Shown here: positions 1 to 8,220 of the stretch, piece after piece
How positions within the stretch are numbered: position 1 is the first letter of the stretch
Layout of the letters: every line of letters starts with the position of its first letter
NCBI GenBank assembly: GCA_947302865.1
Contig: CAMYWS010000016.1
Coordinates: 1 to 13,441 of the forward strand
Origin: an uncultured Clostridia bacterium
GTDB lineage: Bacteria; Bacillota_A; Clostridia; Christensenellales; CAG-138
Reading direction: 5' to 3'
DNA: 13,441 bases
The notes under the pieces: generated by a model
The model's input: the letters and a program-made list of their open reading frames with translations, nothing else
Database searches by the model: none
Told to the model about the DNA's origin: nothing
Translations under genes and position numbers: made by a program

Positions 1-2075
1 AACTTGCTGAAGAACTGGTCGGCCGCATGACCGTTGAGGAAAAGGCCGGACAGCTTCGCTTCGACGCGCCGGCGATCGAACGACTGGGGATCCCCGCATA
101 CAACTGGTGGAACGAGGGACTGCACGGGCTTGCCCGCGGCGGTACCGCAACGAGCTTTCCGCAGGCCGTCGGCATGGCGGCGACGTTCGACGATGCGCTC
201 GTTGAGAAGATCGCCTCCGTGATCTCCGAGGAGGCAAGAGCCAAATACAACGCGCTTTCCCGCGAGGGAGACCGCGATATCTATCACGGGCTGACCCTGT
301 GGTCGCCCAATATCAACATTTTCCGCGACCCGCGCTGGGGAAGAGGTCAGGAGACGTACGGAGAAGACCCGACGCTGACCGCCCGAATGGGGCGCGCGTT
401 CGTCAGAGGGCTGCAGGGAAAGGGCAGGACACTGAAGACGGCCGCCTGCGCAAAGCATTTTGCGGCCCACAGCGGACCCGAAGCGCTTCGGCACAGCTTT
501 GACGCGCAGGTTTCCGAAAAGGACCTGGAGGAGACGTATCTGCCGGCGTTCCGCGCGCTGGTCAAAGAGGGCGTGGAAGCCGTTATGGGCGCATACAACC
601 GGACAAACGGCGAGCCCTGCTGCGCAAGCTCTTATCTGATGAAGAAGCTCCGCGAAGAATGGGGCTTTCAGGGACACTTTGTTTCCGACTGCTGGGCGAT
701 CCGGGATTTTCACGAGAATCACGGCGTGACCGACGATCCGACGGGATCCGTTCAGCTCGCGCTTCGATCCGGCTGCGATCTCAACTGCGGATGTACCTAT
801 CGGCACGTTCTGCGCGCGTTGGAGTACGGAATGATCTCCGAGGAAGAGATCACACGTTCTGCGGTGCGGCTGTTCACGACCCGGTTTCTGCTCGGCGTGC
901 TGGGCGAAGAGGGCAGCGAATACGATTCGATCCCCTATGACCGGATCGAGTGCCCGGAGCATCTTGAAGCGGCGCACAATGCCGCGCTGGAAAGCTGTGT
1001 GCTGCTGAAAAACAGCGGGATCCTGCCGCTGAATGCGGGTACGTGCGGAACGATCGGCGTGATCGGACCGAACGCCGACAGCCGCTCGGCGCTGATCGGC
1101 AACTATCACGGTACCGCTTCCCGCTACGTAACGGTTCTGGAAGGGATCCAGGATCATGTAAAAGACAGATGCCGCGTGCTCTATTCGGAAGGCTGCGCGC
1201 TCTGCACGGATCGCGTGGAGCCGCTGGCGCAGCCGAACGATCGCCTTGCGGAGGCAGTCGCCGTCGCAAAGGCAAGCGACACGGTGATCCTCGTGCTCGG
1301 TCTCAATGAGACGCTGGAAGGCGAAGAGGGCGACACCGGAAACAGCTACAATTCCGGAGACAAAGCGGATCTGCTTTTACCGGAACCGCAGCGGATCCTT
1401 CTTTCCGGCGTCCTTGCCGTCGGAAAGCCGACGATCGTGATCCTGCTTGCCGGAAGCGCCATCGATCTTTCCGAAGCACACGAGAAGGCAGAGGCGATCC
1501 TGCTCGGATGGTATCCCGGCGCCGGCGGCGGAAAGGCGATCGCCGAGCTGCTGTTCGGAGAGGCGTCCCCCTCGGGAAAGCTTCCGGTCACGTTCTACCG
1601 GAATGAAGCGCTTTCGGAGCTGCCCGCCTTTACCGACTATGCCATGGCGGGGAGGACGTATCGATACTACCGCGGCGAGCCGCTCTATCCCTTCGGCTAC
1701 GGTTTGAGTTACGGCGCCTGCGAGGTGACCGGGCTTTCGGCCGACCGGACGAACGCCGCGGTCAGGATCGTCAACAGGGGATCGCGGGATACGGAGGAAG
1801 TTCTCGAGCTGTATCTCCGCGATGAGGAAAGCCCTTATGCGCCGCCGAATCCGATCCTCTGCGGTTTTCGGAGGATCTTCCTTGCGGCAGGCGAGGAGAG
1901 AACCGTTTCTGTTCCCATCGACGAAGCGGCGTTTACCGTCGTCGCCGATACGGGAGAACGGATCAGCGGCAGCGGAACGTGGACGCTCTATGCCGGCTTC
2001 GGCGGACCGGACGCGCGCACGGAAGCGCTTACAGGCCGAAAGGCACGCGCCGTGCCGATCCGCATGACAAAGTAA
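1..2075 (+). CDS. GH3 family glycosidase, beta-xylosidase-like (5' end cut by window)
   Basis: Likely releases xylose or glucose from the non-reducing end of short beta-linked oligosaccharides by the retaining GH3 mechanism. The reading frame is open to the window edge: before the first ATG (27) it reads LAEELVGR, which runs into MTVEEKAGQL, the conserved GH3 start region, so ATG 27 is internal and the gene begins upstream. Numbering from that Met: WWNEGLHG (27-34), the hallmark LWSPNINIFRDPRWGRGQE (91-109), KHF (143-145), the nucleophile Asp221 in VSDCWAI, and the C-terminal alpha/beta sandwich with an acid/base candidate among Glu431-Glu434 (LEGEEGDTG). PFGYGLSY (555-562) leads into a fibronectin III-like domain (about 570-670). 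The SDC-A-I form of the nucleophile motif is typical of the beta-xylosidase/arabinofuranosidase branch rather than SDW beta-glucosidases. Neighbouring xylAB supports xyloside specificity. Because the N-terminus is missing, secretion cannot be judged. Confidence 0.9.
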   Translation, partial: LAEELVGRMTVEEKAGQLRFDAPAIERLGIPAYNWWNEGLHGLARGGTATSFPQAVGMAATFDDALVEKIASVISEEARAKYNALSREGDRDIYHGLTLWSPNINIFRDPRWGRGQETYGEDPTLTARMGRAFVRGLQGKGRTLKTAACAKHFAAHSGPEALRHSFDAQVSEKDLEETYLPAFRALVKEGVEAVMGAYNRTNGEPCCASSYLMKKLREEWGFQGHFVSDCWAIRDFHENHGVTDDPTGSVQLALRSGCDLNCGCTYRHVLRALEYGMISEEEITRSAVRLFTTRFLLGVLGEEGSEYDSIPYDRIECPEHLEAAHNAALESCVLLKNSGILPLNAGTCGTIGVIGPNADSRSALIGNYHGTASRYVTVLEGIQDHVKDRCRVLYSEGCALCTDRVEPLAQPNDRLAEAVAVAKASDTVILVLGLNETLEGEEGDTGNSYNSGDKADLLLPEPQRILLSGVLAVGKPTIVILLAGSAIDLSEAHEKAEAILLGWYPGAGGGKAIAELLFGEASPSGKLPVTFYRNEALSELPAFTDYAMAGRTYRYYRGEPLYPFGYGLSYGACEVTGLSADRTNAAVRIVNRGSRDTEEVLELYLRDEESPYAPPNPILCGFRRIFLAAGEERTVSVPIDEAAFTVVADTGERISGSGTWTLYAGFGGPDARTEALTGRKARAVPIRMTK

Positions 2076-2080
2076 GACTT

Positions 2081-2138
2081 TGGGACGGCCGCAACCGGGC
2101 TTATCGGACTCAGGCAGGTTCGGCTTCACCCATTTCTT
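2081..2138 (+). terminator. Imperfect stem-loop after the GH3 gene, possible weak terminator
   Basis: GCCGCAACC (2088-2096) pairs with GGTTCGGC (2117-2124) with one bulged C, and TGGG (2081-2084) can pair with CCCA (2129-2132) across a small internal loop. It is followed by TTTCTT only, not a true T-run, and the apical loop is about 20 bases. It could be a partial terminator or an mRNA processing site separating the GH3 gene from the binding-protein gene. The rest of the gap (2139-2180) is A-rich and likely unstructured. I found no convincing promoter in it. Confidence 0.35.
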
Positions 2139-2195
2139 AAATAAAAAACAACGCAACAAAACAAGACCCACAAAAAACCAAGGAGGAGTATCAAA

Positions 2196-3518
2196 ATGAA
2201 AAAGATTGTAGCCCTGGCGCTCGTGCTCTGCATGATCCTCGCTCTGGTCGCTTGCACAAGCAAGCCCGCGACGACGGAACAGCCCGCAAACCAGCCCGCG
2301 AATGAACCCGCGAACGAACCCGCGAATGAACCCGCAGCCAACGAAGAAGTCACCCTGAAGCTCTGGTGCATCGCCACCGAGTCCGACGGTAACCGTCCGG
2401 CGTATCTGAAAGCAATCGAAGAATACGAGAAAGCGAATCCCGGCATCAAGATCGAGATGGAAGCCTTTGAGAACGAGTCCTACAAGACCAAGATCAAGGC
2501 CGCGATGATGGGCGGCGACACCGAAGACCTGCCCGACATCTTCTTCTCTTGGTCCGGCGGCTTCCTCGGCGAGTTTGTCAATGCAGGCCGGGCAGTTTGC
2601 CTGGATGAGTACTTCAAGCCCTATGAAGGACAGCTCCCCGAGTCCATGCTGTCTACAACCACCTATGACGGCAAGCACTACGGCGTGCCCACCACCTTCA
2701 ACATCGTCGCAATGTATGCGAACATGGATATGCTCGCGGAAGTCGGCTGGGACCACGTTCCCCAGACCTATGAAGACCTGACCGCCTGCTGCGACGCGCT
2801 GCTCGCCGCCGGCAAGATCCCGTTCGGCTGCGCAGGCAAGGAGACCTGGTGCGTGACCGAGTACCTCGAGCCCATCTTGATCAAGACGATCGGCTATGAA
2901 GCGCTCAACAAGATCTTCGCAGGCGAAGCGACCTGGAACGATCCCGATATCGCAGGCGCCGTTACCACCTTCCAGGAAATGATCAACAAGGGATACTTCG
3001 ATCCCGCAGGCGCTGCGCTCGGCAACGACGAGACCAAGGCAAACTTCCTCGCAGGCAAGACCGCGTTCTATCAGAACGGTTCCTGGAACACCGGTGAAGT
3101 CGCCAACGCGAGCTTCAAGTCCGGCGTCGGTCTGTTCCCGGTCATGAACGCAGAGCGTTCCTCCTACTATCAGACCATCGGCGGTCCGTCCGACGTTCTG
3201 GCAGTCTGCGCGGCGTCCAAGCACGCTGATCTGGCAGCCAAGGTTGCGGTCGAACTCGGCAAAGAGATCTGCCACTACAACTACCTCAACGCGGTCGGTA
3301 TGCCCGCATGGATCCCGTACTATGACACCAGCTCGCTGTCCCCGCTGATGGTTGACATCGCAAACCTCGTCGGTCAGTGCGAAGGTCTGGTCCTCTTCGG
3401 CGACACCGCAATGGCAGCTGATCCCGCGCAGGTCTACCTCGATTACGTATCCCGCGTCTACGGCGGCGCGATCGACGGTGAGAACTTCGTCAAGGGCCTT
3501 ACCAACGACCTCGGCTGA
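2196..3518 (+). CDS. CUT1-type sugar ABC transporter, lipoprotein substrate-binding protein
   Basis: Captures a sugar or oligosaccharide outside the membrane and delivers it to the two permeases encoded next. The 440-residue product starts with a lipoprotein signal peptide: MKKIVALALVL then a hydrophobic core and the lipobox LVAC with Cys20 as the lipidated residue. Residues about 21-50 form a Pro/Ala/Asn/Glu linker of repeated PAN(E/Q) units. The rest is a family 1 (UgpB/MalE-like) binding protein, beginning EEVTLKLWCIA and including the usual stretch of Gly/Trp/Tyr-rich sugar-site segments such as GKTAFYQNGSWNTGE. AGGAGG (2181-2186) lies 9 bases before the ATG. Codon choice is visibly more biased than in its neighbours (mostly ACC, GAC, AAC, TTC, AAG, CTC), as expected for a very abundant protein. 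The xylA/xylB context suggests xylo-oligosaccharides or xylose. The exact ligand is not readable from the sequence. Confidence 0.93.
   Translation: MKKIVALALVLCMILALVACTSKPATTEQPANQPANEPANEPANEPAANEEVTLKLWCIATESDGNRPAYLKAIEEYEKANPGIKIEMEAFENESYKTKIKAAMMGGDTEDLPDIFFSWSGGFLGEFVNAGRAVCLDEYFKPYEGQLPESMLSTTTYDGKHYGVPTTFNIVAMYANMDMLAEVGWDHVPQTYEDLTACCDALLAAGKIPFGCAGKETWCVTEYLEPILIKTIGYEALNKIFAGEATWNDPDIAGAVTTFQEMINKGYFDPAGAALGNDETKANFLAGKTAFYQNGSWNTGEVANASFKSGVGLFPVMNAERSSYYQTIGGPSDVLAVCAASKHADLAAKVAVELGKEICHYNYLNAVGMPAWIPYYDTSSLSPLMVDIANLVGQCEGLVLFGDTAMAADPAQVYLDYVSRVYGGAIDGENFVKGLTNDLG
2280..2339 (+). repeat. 12-bp tandem repeat encoding the PAN(E/Q) linker
   Basis: Five consecutive 12-base units: CAGCCCGCAAAC, CAGCCCGCGAAT, GAACCCGCGAAC, GAACCCGCGAAT, GAACCCGCAGCC. 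They are in frame and give the flexible linker between the lipidated cysteine and the binding domain. The unit length is a multiple of three, so gain or loss of units would change only the tether length. Confidence 0.85.
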
Positions 3519-3558
3519 GCCCGGAACGGGAATCACTGAAACCTGATTGAGTAACAAA

Positions 3559-3601
3559 GGCGGCACCTCTCAGATTGCCAAGCACTTTGGGAGGTGCCGT
3601 T
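3559..3601 (+). promoter_or_regulatory. Strong intercistronic stem-loop between binding protein and permeases
   Basis: CGGCACCTC (3561-3569) pairs perfectly with GAGGTGCCG (3591-3599). Two G-T wobbles extend it outward, and TCAGA/TTTGG-type pairs (3570-3574 with 3586-3590) extend it inward, leaving an 11-base loop. It is followed by TTATCCCCTG with no T-run, so it is not a classic intrinsic terminator. In sugar ABC operons such as malE-malF, similar elements protect the 3' end of the binding-protein mRNA and lower downstream expression. That role here is inferred. Confidence 0.7.
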
Positions 3602-3615
3602 ATCCCCTGTCGTTC

Positions 3616-3621
3616 GGAGGA
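3616..3621 (+). promoter_or_regulatory. Ribosome binding site that sets the first permease start
   Basis: GGAGGA sits 8 bases before ATG 3630. An in-frame GTG at 3594 would lie inside the stem-loop with no ribosome binding site, so the start is placed at 3630. Confidence 0.85.
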
Positions 3622-3629
3622 TACCGGCT

Positions 3630-4508
3630 ATGCAGCGAATGTACAGCAAAAAAATCTATATCGTGCTATTTCTCCTTCCGGCGCTGATCCTGTTCTGCGG
3701 CGTTCTGATCGCGCCGATCGGCGCTTCGGCATATTTCAGTCTGTTCGACTGGAACGGATTCGGAGCAAAGACCTTTGTCGGTTTCAATAACTACAAGGAG
3801 CTTTTTACCAGCGGTTCCATCGGCTTCCTGAAAGCGCTTCGCAACGCGCTGCTGCTGGCAGGGCTGTCGGTGTTTCTCCAGCTTCCGCTGGCGCTCGCAC
3901 TGGCGCTCGTGCTGGGGAAAAAGATCAAGGGCGAACGACTTTTCCTGTCCGTCTATTTCATGCCGGTTCTGATCTCCACGGTCGTTATCGGTCAGCTCTG
4001 GCTGAAGATCTACAATCCGGATTACGGGATTCTGAACGTGTTTCTCCGCGCGATCGGTCTCGACAGCTTGGCAAAGATCTGGCTCGGGACAAAGGAGACC
4101 GCGCTTGGATCGGTGTTCGTGCCGGTTCTGTGGCAGTACGTCGGCTATCATATGCTTCTGCTGTACGCGGGCGTCAAGAGCGTTCCGCCGGAGCTCAGGG
4201 AAGCCGCCATGCTTGACGGCGCGTCGGACGCGCAGGTCAACCGTTACATCGTGCTGCCGTACATCAAGCCCATCATCCGGATCAGCGTGATTTTTGCGGT
4301 GACCGGCTCGCTGAAATCCTTCGACCTCATCTACGTTCTGACCAACGGCGGCCCGATGCATGCCACGGAGGTGCCGAGCACCCTGATGATCAACATGCTC
4401 TTCCTCCGCAACCGTTACGGTATGGGCAGTACGATCGCCGTGATGCTGATCGTGCTCTGCTTCGCTTTTGCGCTTCTGATCAGCGCGATCTTCAGAGAGG
4501 AGAAATAA
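3630..4508 (+). CDS. Sugar ABC transporter permease, MalF/UgpA type
   Basis: First membrane subunit of the CUT1 importer. From ATG 3630 it is 292 residues, a normal length for this family, with a first membrane segment at about 10-30 (YIVLFLLPALILFCG) and further segments at about 72-95, 107-125, 162-182, 217-235 and 268-287, about six in all. The cytoplasmic EAA loop that docks the ATPase is clear at 187-210: PELREAAMLDGAS followed by the IVLP end. The family-typical start of segment 1 and the SLFDWNGF stretch just after it fit UgpA/MalF homologues. It follows the binding-protein gene after a stem-loop and is followed four bases later by the second permease. A longer GTG-start version (from 3594) has no ribosome binding site and is less likely. 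Confidence 0.93.
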   Translation: MQRMYSKKIYIVLFLLPALILFCGVLIAPIGASAYFSLFDWNGFGAKTFVGFNNYKELFTSGSIGFLKALRNALLLAGLSVFLQLPLALALALVLGKKIKGERLFLSVYFMPVLISTVVIGQLWLKIYNPDYGILNVFLRAIGLDSLAKIWLGTKETALGSVFVPVLWQYVGYHMLLLYAGVKSVPPELREAAMLDGASDAQVNRYIVLPYIKPIIRISVIFAVTGSLKSFDLIYVLTNGGPMHATEVPSTLMINMLFLRNRYGMGSTIAVMLIVLCFAFALLISAIFREEK

Positions 4509-4512
4509 GGCC

Positions 4513-5346
4513 ATGAAAAACAACTCCAAAGCCGTACGCGTCGTCATCTATATCGGGTTGGTTTTCTGGATGCTGGTCAACCTCTTCCCTGTATACTGGA
4601 TGTTTACGTTCTCCCTCAAGAGCAATCCGGAGATCTTCGGCGAGAACGTCATCGGTCTCCCGAAAGAGTGGCTGTGGACAAATTACGAAAGCGCGCTCAA
4701 GACGGGGAATATGGCAAGATACTTCCTGAACAGCGCGATCGTGGCGATCGCGACGATCCTGATCACGCTTGCCGTTGCGCTGATGGCGACCTTTGCGCTC
4801 ACCAGACTGATCTGGAAGCGCCGCAAGACCCTGAATAAGTTTTTCATGCTGGGACTCACGATACCGATCCACGCATCGATCGTACCGGTATACGTAACGC
4901 TGTCCCGTCTCCATCTGCTCAATACGTATTGGGCGCTCATCATCCCTTATTCCGCGTTCTCGCTGTCCATGGCGATCCTGGTCTGTACGGGTTTCATGAA
5001 CGAGATCCCGCGGGAACTGGACGAATCCGCGTGCATCGACGGCTGCAGCGTCTGGGGGATCTTCTTCCGGATCATCGTTCCGCTGATGAAGCCCGCCGTG
5101 GCGACGGTCGGGATCTATACGTTCCTGCAATGCTGGAACGAGCTGATGTTCGCCAATATCTTCATCAGCAAATCCGCACTTCGAACACTCCCGGTCGGCG
5201 TTCAGGCGCTTTCCGGACAATATACGACCGAATGGGGACCGATCGGCGCGGCGCTGGTGCTCGCCACGTTCCCGACGCTGTTCATCTACATCTTCCTGAG
5301 CAAGAAGATCCAGGAGAGCTTCATTGCCGGCGCGATCAAGGGTTAA
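4513..5346 (+). CDS. Sugar ABC transporter permease, MalG/UgpE type
   Basis: Second membrane subunit of the same importer, 277 residues. It has about six membrane segments (roughly 10-32, 72-96, 110-130, 137-158, 185-207, 245-265). Its EAA loop is present in variant form: RELDESACIDGCS (168-179) then IIVP, with Ser replacing the middle Ala of EAA, a common variation in MalG-type subunits. The C-terminal FIAGAIKG ending is typical of the MalG/UgpE branch. The gene starts 4 bases after the first permease stop, and an AGAGGAG ribosome binding site (4496-4502) lies inside the end of that gene, so the two are co-transcribed and probably translated together. No ATPase gene follows. The importer would need one encoded elsewhere, as is usual for CUT1 systems in Firmicutes that share an MsmK/MsmX-type ATPase. 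Confidence 0.93.
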   Translation: MKNNSKAVRVVIYIGLVFWMLVNLFPVYWMFTFSLKSNPEIFGENVIGLPKEWLWTNYESALKTGNMARYFLNSAIVAIATILITLAVALMATFALTRLIWKRRKTLNKFFMLGLTIPIHASIVPVYVTLSRLHLLNTYWALIIPYSAFSLSMAILVCTGFMNEIPRELDESACIDGCSVWGIFFRIIVPLMKPAVATVGIYTFLQCWNELMFANIFISKSALRTLPVGVQALSGQYTTEWGPIGAALVLATFPTLFIYIFLSKKIQESFIAGAIKG

Positions 5347-5379
5347 ATCCCCCGGACGGCGGAGAAACGGAGGACACGC

Positions 5380-6855
5380 ATGTATTATATCGGCATTGAT
5401 CTGGGAACCTCTGCGGTGAAGCTCCTGCTGGTGAATGAAGCGGGAGAGATCCAAAACACCGTTTCCGAGGACTATCCGCTGTACTTTCCGCAGCCCGGCT
5501 GGTCGGAACAGGACCCGACGGACTGGTGGAACGCCTGCGTGACAGGTGTCCGGAAGCTTCTGACGGGCTTTGACGCCGCCCGGGTCGCCGGGATCGGCGT
5601 CGGCGGTCAGATGCACGGCCTGGTCGCGCTCGACAAAACCGACGCAGTGATCCGACCCGCCATCCTTTGGAACGACGGACGGACAGGGGAGGAGACCGAA
5701 TGGCTCAACACCGCGGTCGGCAAGGAAAAGCTGAGTTCGCTCACGGCGAACATCGCCTTTGCCGGGTTCACGGCGCCGAAGCTTCTGTGGATGCAGAAGC
5801 ATGAGCCGGAAAATTTCGCCCGGATCGCGAAGATCATGCTCCCCAAGGACTATATCAACTATCGGCTCACCGGGGTCCACGCCTGCGACTTCTCGGACGC
5901 AAGCGGTATGCTGCTGCTTGATGTGGAACACCGGCGCTGGTCGGAGGAGATGCTGGAGATCTGCGGCGTACAGAAATCGCAGATGCCGCGGCTGTTTGAA
6001 AGCTATGAGATCATCGGCGCTGTAAAGCCGGAGATCGCAGCCGTTTTAGGGCTTCCCGAAGCTGTGAAGGTCGCGGCGGGCGCGGGCGACAACGCCGCGG
6101 CGGCCGTCGGCACCGGAGTGGTCGGCGAAGGCGGCTGCAACATCAGCTTAGGCACGAGCGGCACGCTGTTCATTTCCTCCGAATCGTTCGGGGTCGATCC
6201 GCACAACGCGCTCCATGCCTTCTGCCACGCGGACGGCGGCTGGCATCTCATGGGCTGCATGCTCTCCGCGGCGTCCTGCAACAAGTGGCTGTGCGAGGAC
6301 ATTCTGAACACCTCGGACTACGCCGCCGAGCAGGCGGGCATTACGGAAGACAAGCTCGGCCGCAACCGGGTCTTTTTCCTGCCCTACCTGATGGGCGAGC
6401 GAAGCCCCATCAACGACGTGGACGCGCGCGGCTGCTTCATCGGCATGCGTATGGACGCCGCACGAAGCGATCTTGTGCAGGCGGTGCTGGAAGGCGTGAG
6501 CTTCGCGCTTCGCGACAGCTTCGAGGTTGCCCGCTCTCTGGGATTGTCCGTTGATCGGAGCCGTCTCTGCGGCGGCGGCGCAAAGAGCCCTCTGTGGAGA
6601 ACCATCCTCGCCAATGTTTTGAACGTCCCGCTGGATATTCCGCAGACGGAGGAGGGACCGGGCTACGGCGCCGCCATGCTGGCTATGGTCGGTACCGGCG
6701 CCTACGGCAGCGTAAGCGCGTGCGCAGACGCCCTCTGCCGCGTGCGGGAAACCGTAACGCCCGACCCGGAAATCGCCGCTCGGTATGAGGCGCAGTACCG
6801 GAAGTTTCGGGAGATCTATCCGACCATGAAAGACCTGTTTCAGAAGATCAAATAA
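5380..6855 (+). CDS. xylB: Xylulokinase
   Basis: Phosphorylates D-xylulose to xylulose 5-phosphate with ATP in the cytoplasm, feeding the pentose phosphate pathway. The 491-residue protein is an FGGY-family kinase of normal length. It opens MYYIGIDLGTSAVKLLL with Asp7 in the first phosphate-binding loop, and has the xylulokinase-specific GGQMHGLV (75-82), the ILWNDGR segment (95-101), the catalytic Asp237 in AGAGDNAA, the second-domain ISLGTSGTLF, and the adenosine-region GGGAKSPLW and GPGYGAAM. The MHG motif and the two aspartates line up with E. coli XylB (Asp6, Asp233), which favours xylulose over ribulose or glycerol. GGAGGA (5369-5374) lies 5 bases before the ATG. It is 33 bases downstream of the permease genes and 12 bases upstream of xylA, so all are likely one operon. 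Confidence 0.96.
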   Translation: MYYIGIDLGTSAVKLLLVNEAGEIQNTVSEDYPLYFPQPGWSEQDPTDWWNACVTGVRKLLTGFDAARVAGIGVGGQMHGLVALDKTDAVIRPAILWNDGRTGEETEWLNTAVGKEKLSSLTANIAFAGFTAPKLLWMQKHEPENFARIAKIMLPKDYINYRLTGVHACDFSDASGMLLLDVEHRRWSEEMLEICGVQKSQMPRLFESYEIIGAVKPEIAAVLGLPEAVKVAAGAGDNAAAAVGTGVVGEGGCNISLGTSGTLFISSESFGVDPHNALHAFCHADGGWHLMGCMLSAASCNKWLCEDILNTSDYAAEQAGITEDKLGRNRVFFLPYLMGERSPINDVDARGCFIGMRMDAARSDLVQAVLEGVSFALRDSFEVARSLGLSVDRSRLCGGGAKSPLWRTILANVLNVPLDIPQTEEGPGYGAAMLAMVGTGAYGSVSACADALCRVRETVTPDPEIAARYEAQYRKFREIYPTMKDLFQKIK

Positions 6856-6867
6856 AGGAGATAAACC

Positions 6868-8184
6868 ATGAAAGAGCTTTTTGAAAACATCCCGGTCATC
6901 CCCTGCGAGGGACCGCAGTCTAAAAACCCGCTTGCGTTCAAGTTCTATGACGCAGACCGGATCATCATGGGCAAACCCATGAAGGAACATCTGCCGTTTG
7001 CGATGGCGTGGTGGCACAACCTCTGCGCCGGCGGCACGGATATGTTCGGCAGAGACACCGCAGACAAATCCTTCGGCGCGGAAAAGGGTACCATGGAGCA
7101 CGCCAAAGCAAAAGTGGACGCCGGCTTCGAGTTTATGAAAAAGCTCGGCATAAAGTACTTCTGCTTCCACGACGTCGATCTCGTTCCCGAAGCGGACGAT
7201 ATCAACGAGACCAACCGGCGGCTCGACGAGATTTCCGACTATATTCTGGAGAAGATGCAGGGAACGGACATCAAATGTCTCTGGGGCACGGCGAACATGT
7301 TCAGTAATCCGCGCTACATGAACGGCGCGGGCAGCACGAACAGTGCCGATGTGTTCTGCTTTGCTGCGGCGCAGATCAAAAAGGCGCTCGACCTGACCGT
7401 CAAGCTCGGCGGCAGAGGGTATGTCTTCTGGGGCGGCAGAGAGGGCTATGAAACGCTTCTCAACACGGACGTGAAGTTCGAGCAGGAGAACATCGCGCGA
7501 CTCATGCATCTTGCTGTGGAATACGGCAGAAGCATCGGGTTTACCGGCGATTTCTACATCGAGCCCAAACCCAAAGAGCCGATGAAGCACCAGTACGATT
7601 TCGACGCTGCGACGGCGATCGGCTTCCTCCGGCAGTACGGGCTTGACAAAGACTTCAAGATGAACATCGAAGCGAACCACGCGACGCTGGCGGGACACAC
7701 CTTCCAGCACGATCTCCGCATCTCCGCGATCAACGGCATGCTGGGCTCCATCGACGCGAATCAGGGTGACCTGCTCCTCGGATGGGACACCGACGAATTC
7801 CCGTTCAACGTCTATGAAGCGACGATGTGCATGTACGAAGTCTTGAAAGCAGGGGGCTTGACCGGCGGCTTCAATTTCGACGCCAAGACCCGCCGTCCCT
7901 CCTACACCCCGGAGGATATGTTCCACGCCTACATCCTGGGCATGGATACCTTCGCGCTCGGCCTTCTGAAAGCAGCGGCGCTGATCGAGGACGGACGCAT
8001 CGACGCCTTCGTCACCGATCGCTACGCCTCCTACCGCACGGGCATCGGCGCAAAGATCCGCTCCGGCGAAACGACCCTTTCGGAACTTGCCGCCTATGCG
8101 GCGTCTCTCGGCGCGCCGGCGCTTCCCGGCAGCGGCAGACAGGAATATCTCGAAAGCATTGTCAATCAGATCCTGTTCGGTTGA
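6868..8184 (+). CDS. xylA: Xylose isomerase, group II
   Basis: Interconverts D-xylose and D-xylulose in the cytoplasm, using two divalent metal ions. The 438-residue length and N-terminal sequence ([20 protein letters not shown]) mark the longer group II enzymes, as in E. coli and Clostridia. Catalytic and metal-site residues fall in the positions known for the family: His101 and Asp104 in [10 protein letters not shown], Trp49 and Trp188 of the sugar pocket, metal ligands Glu232, Glu268, His271, Asp296, Asp307, Asp309 and Asp338, and Lys234 in IEPKPKEP. Nothing catalytic appears missing. AAGGAG (6855-6860) overlaps the xylB stop codon region and lies 7 bases before the ATG, so the gene is tightly coupled to xylB. 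It is the last gene of the operon, followed by a strong terminator. Confidence 0.97.
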   Translation: MKELFENIPVIPCEGPQSKNPLAFKFYDADRIIMGKPMKEHLPFAMAWWHNLCAGGTDMFGRDTADKSFGAEKGTMEHAKAKVDAGFEFMKKLGIKYFCFHDVDLVPEADDINETNRRLDEISDYILEKMQGTDIKCLWGTANMFSNPRYMNGAGSTNSADVFCFAAAQIKKALDLTVKLGGRGYVFWGGREGYETLLNTDVKFEQENIARLMHLAVEYGRSIGFTGDFYIEPKPKEPMKHQYDFDAATAIGFLRQYGLDKDFKMNIEANHATLAGHTFQHDLRISAINGMLGSIDANQGDLLLGWDTDEFPFNVYEATMCMYEVLKAGGLTGGFNFDAKTRRPSYTPEDMFHAYILGMDTFALGLLKAAALIEDGRIDAFVTDRYASYRTGIGAKIRSGETTLSELAAYAASLGAPALPGSGRQEYLESIVNQILFG

Positions 8185-8202
8185 CGGAAAACGTGCTTTC
8201 CG
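8185..8202 (+). other. Small hairpin directly after xylA
   Basis: CGGAAA (8185-8190) pairs with TTTCCG (8197-8202) around a 6-base loop, starting at the base after the xylA stop codon. It has no T-run. It may simply add 3' stability ahead of the terminator at 8221. Confidence 0.4.
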
Positions 8203-8220
8203 CAATGTATAACGCACCGA

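Noticed and set aside
1377..3566. Open frame of about 730 codons on the minus strand, opposite the GH3 end and binding-protein gene
   Set aside because: It crosses two well-supported plus-strand genes and the gap between them, has no recognisable family motif and no ribosome binding site. It is an artefact of the strong third-position bias of the opposite genes.
3594..3629. GTG start giving a permease 12 residues longer
   Set aside because: The GTG lies inside the intercistronic stem and lacks a ribosome binding site, whereas ATG 3630 has GGAGGA at the right distance.
4492..5931. Open frame of about 480 codons on the minus strand, opposite the second permease and xylB
   Set aside because: The plus-strand genes have intact family motifs and good ribosome binding sites. 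The antisense product has none and is dominated by Arg, Asp and His.
8181..8213. TTGACG and TATAAC after xylA as a promoter
   Set aside because: The spacing is 21 bases and the terminator hairpin at 8221-8249 lies just downstream of the would-be start, so a transcript would stop at once.
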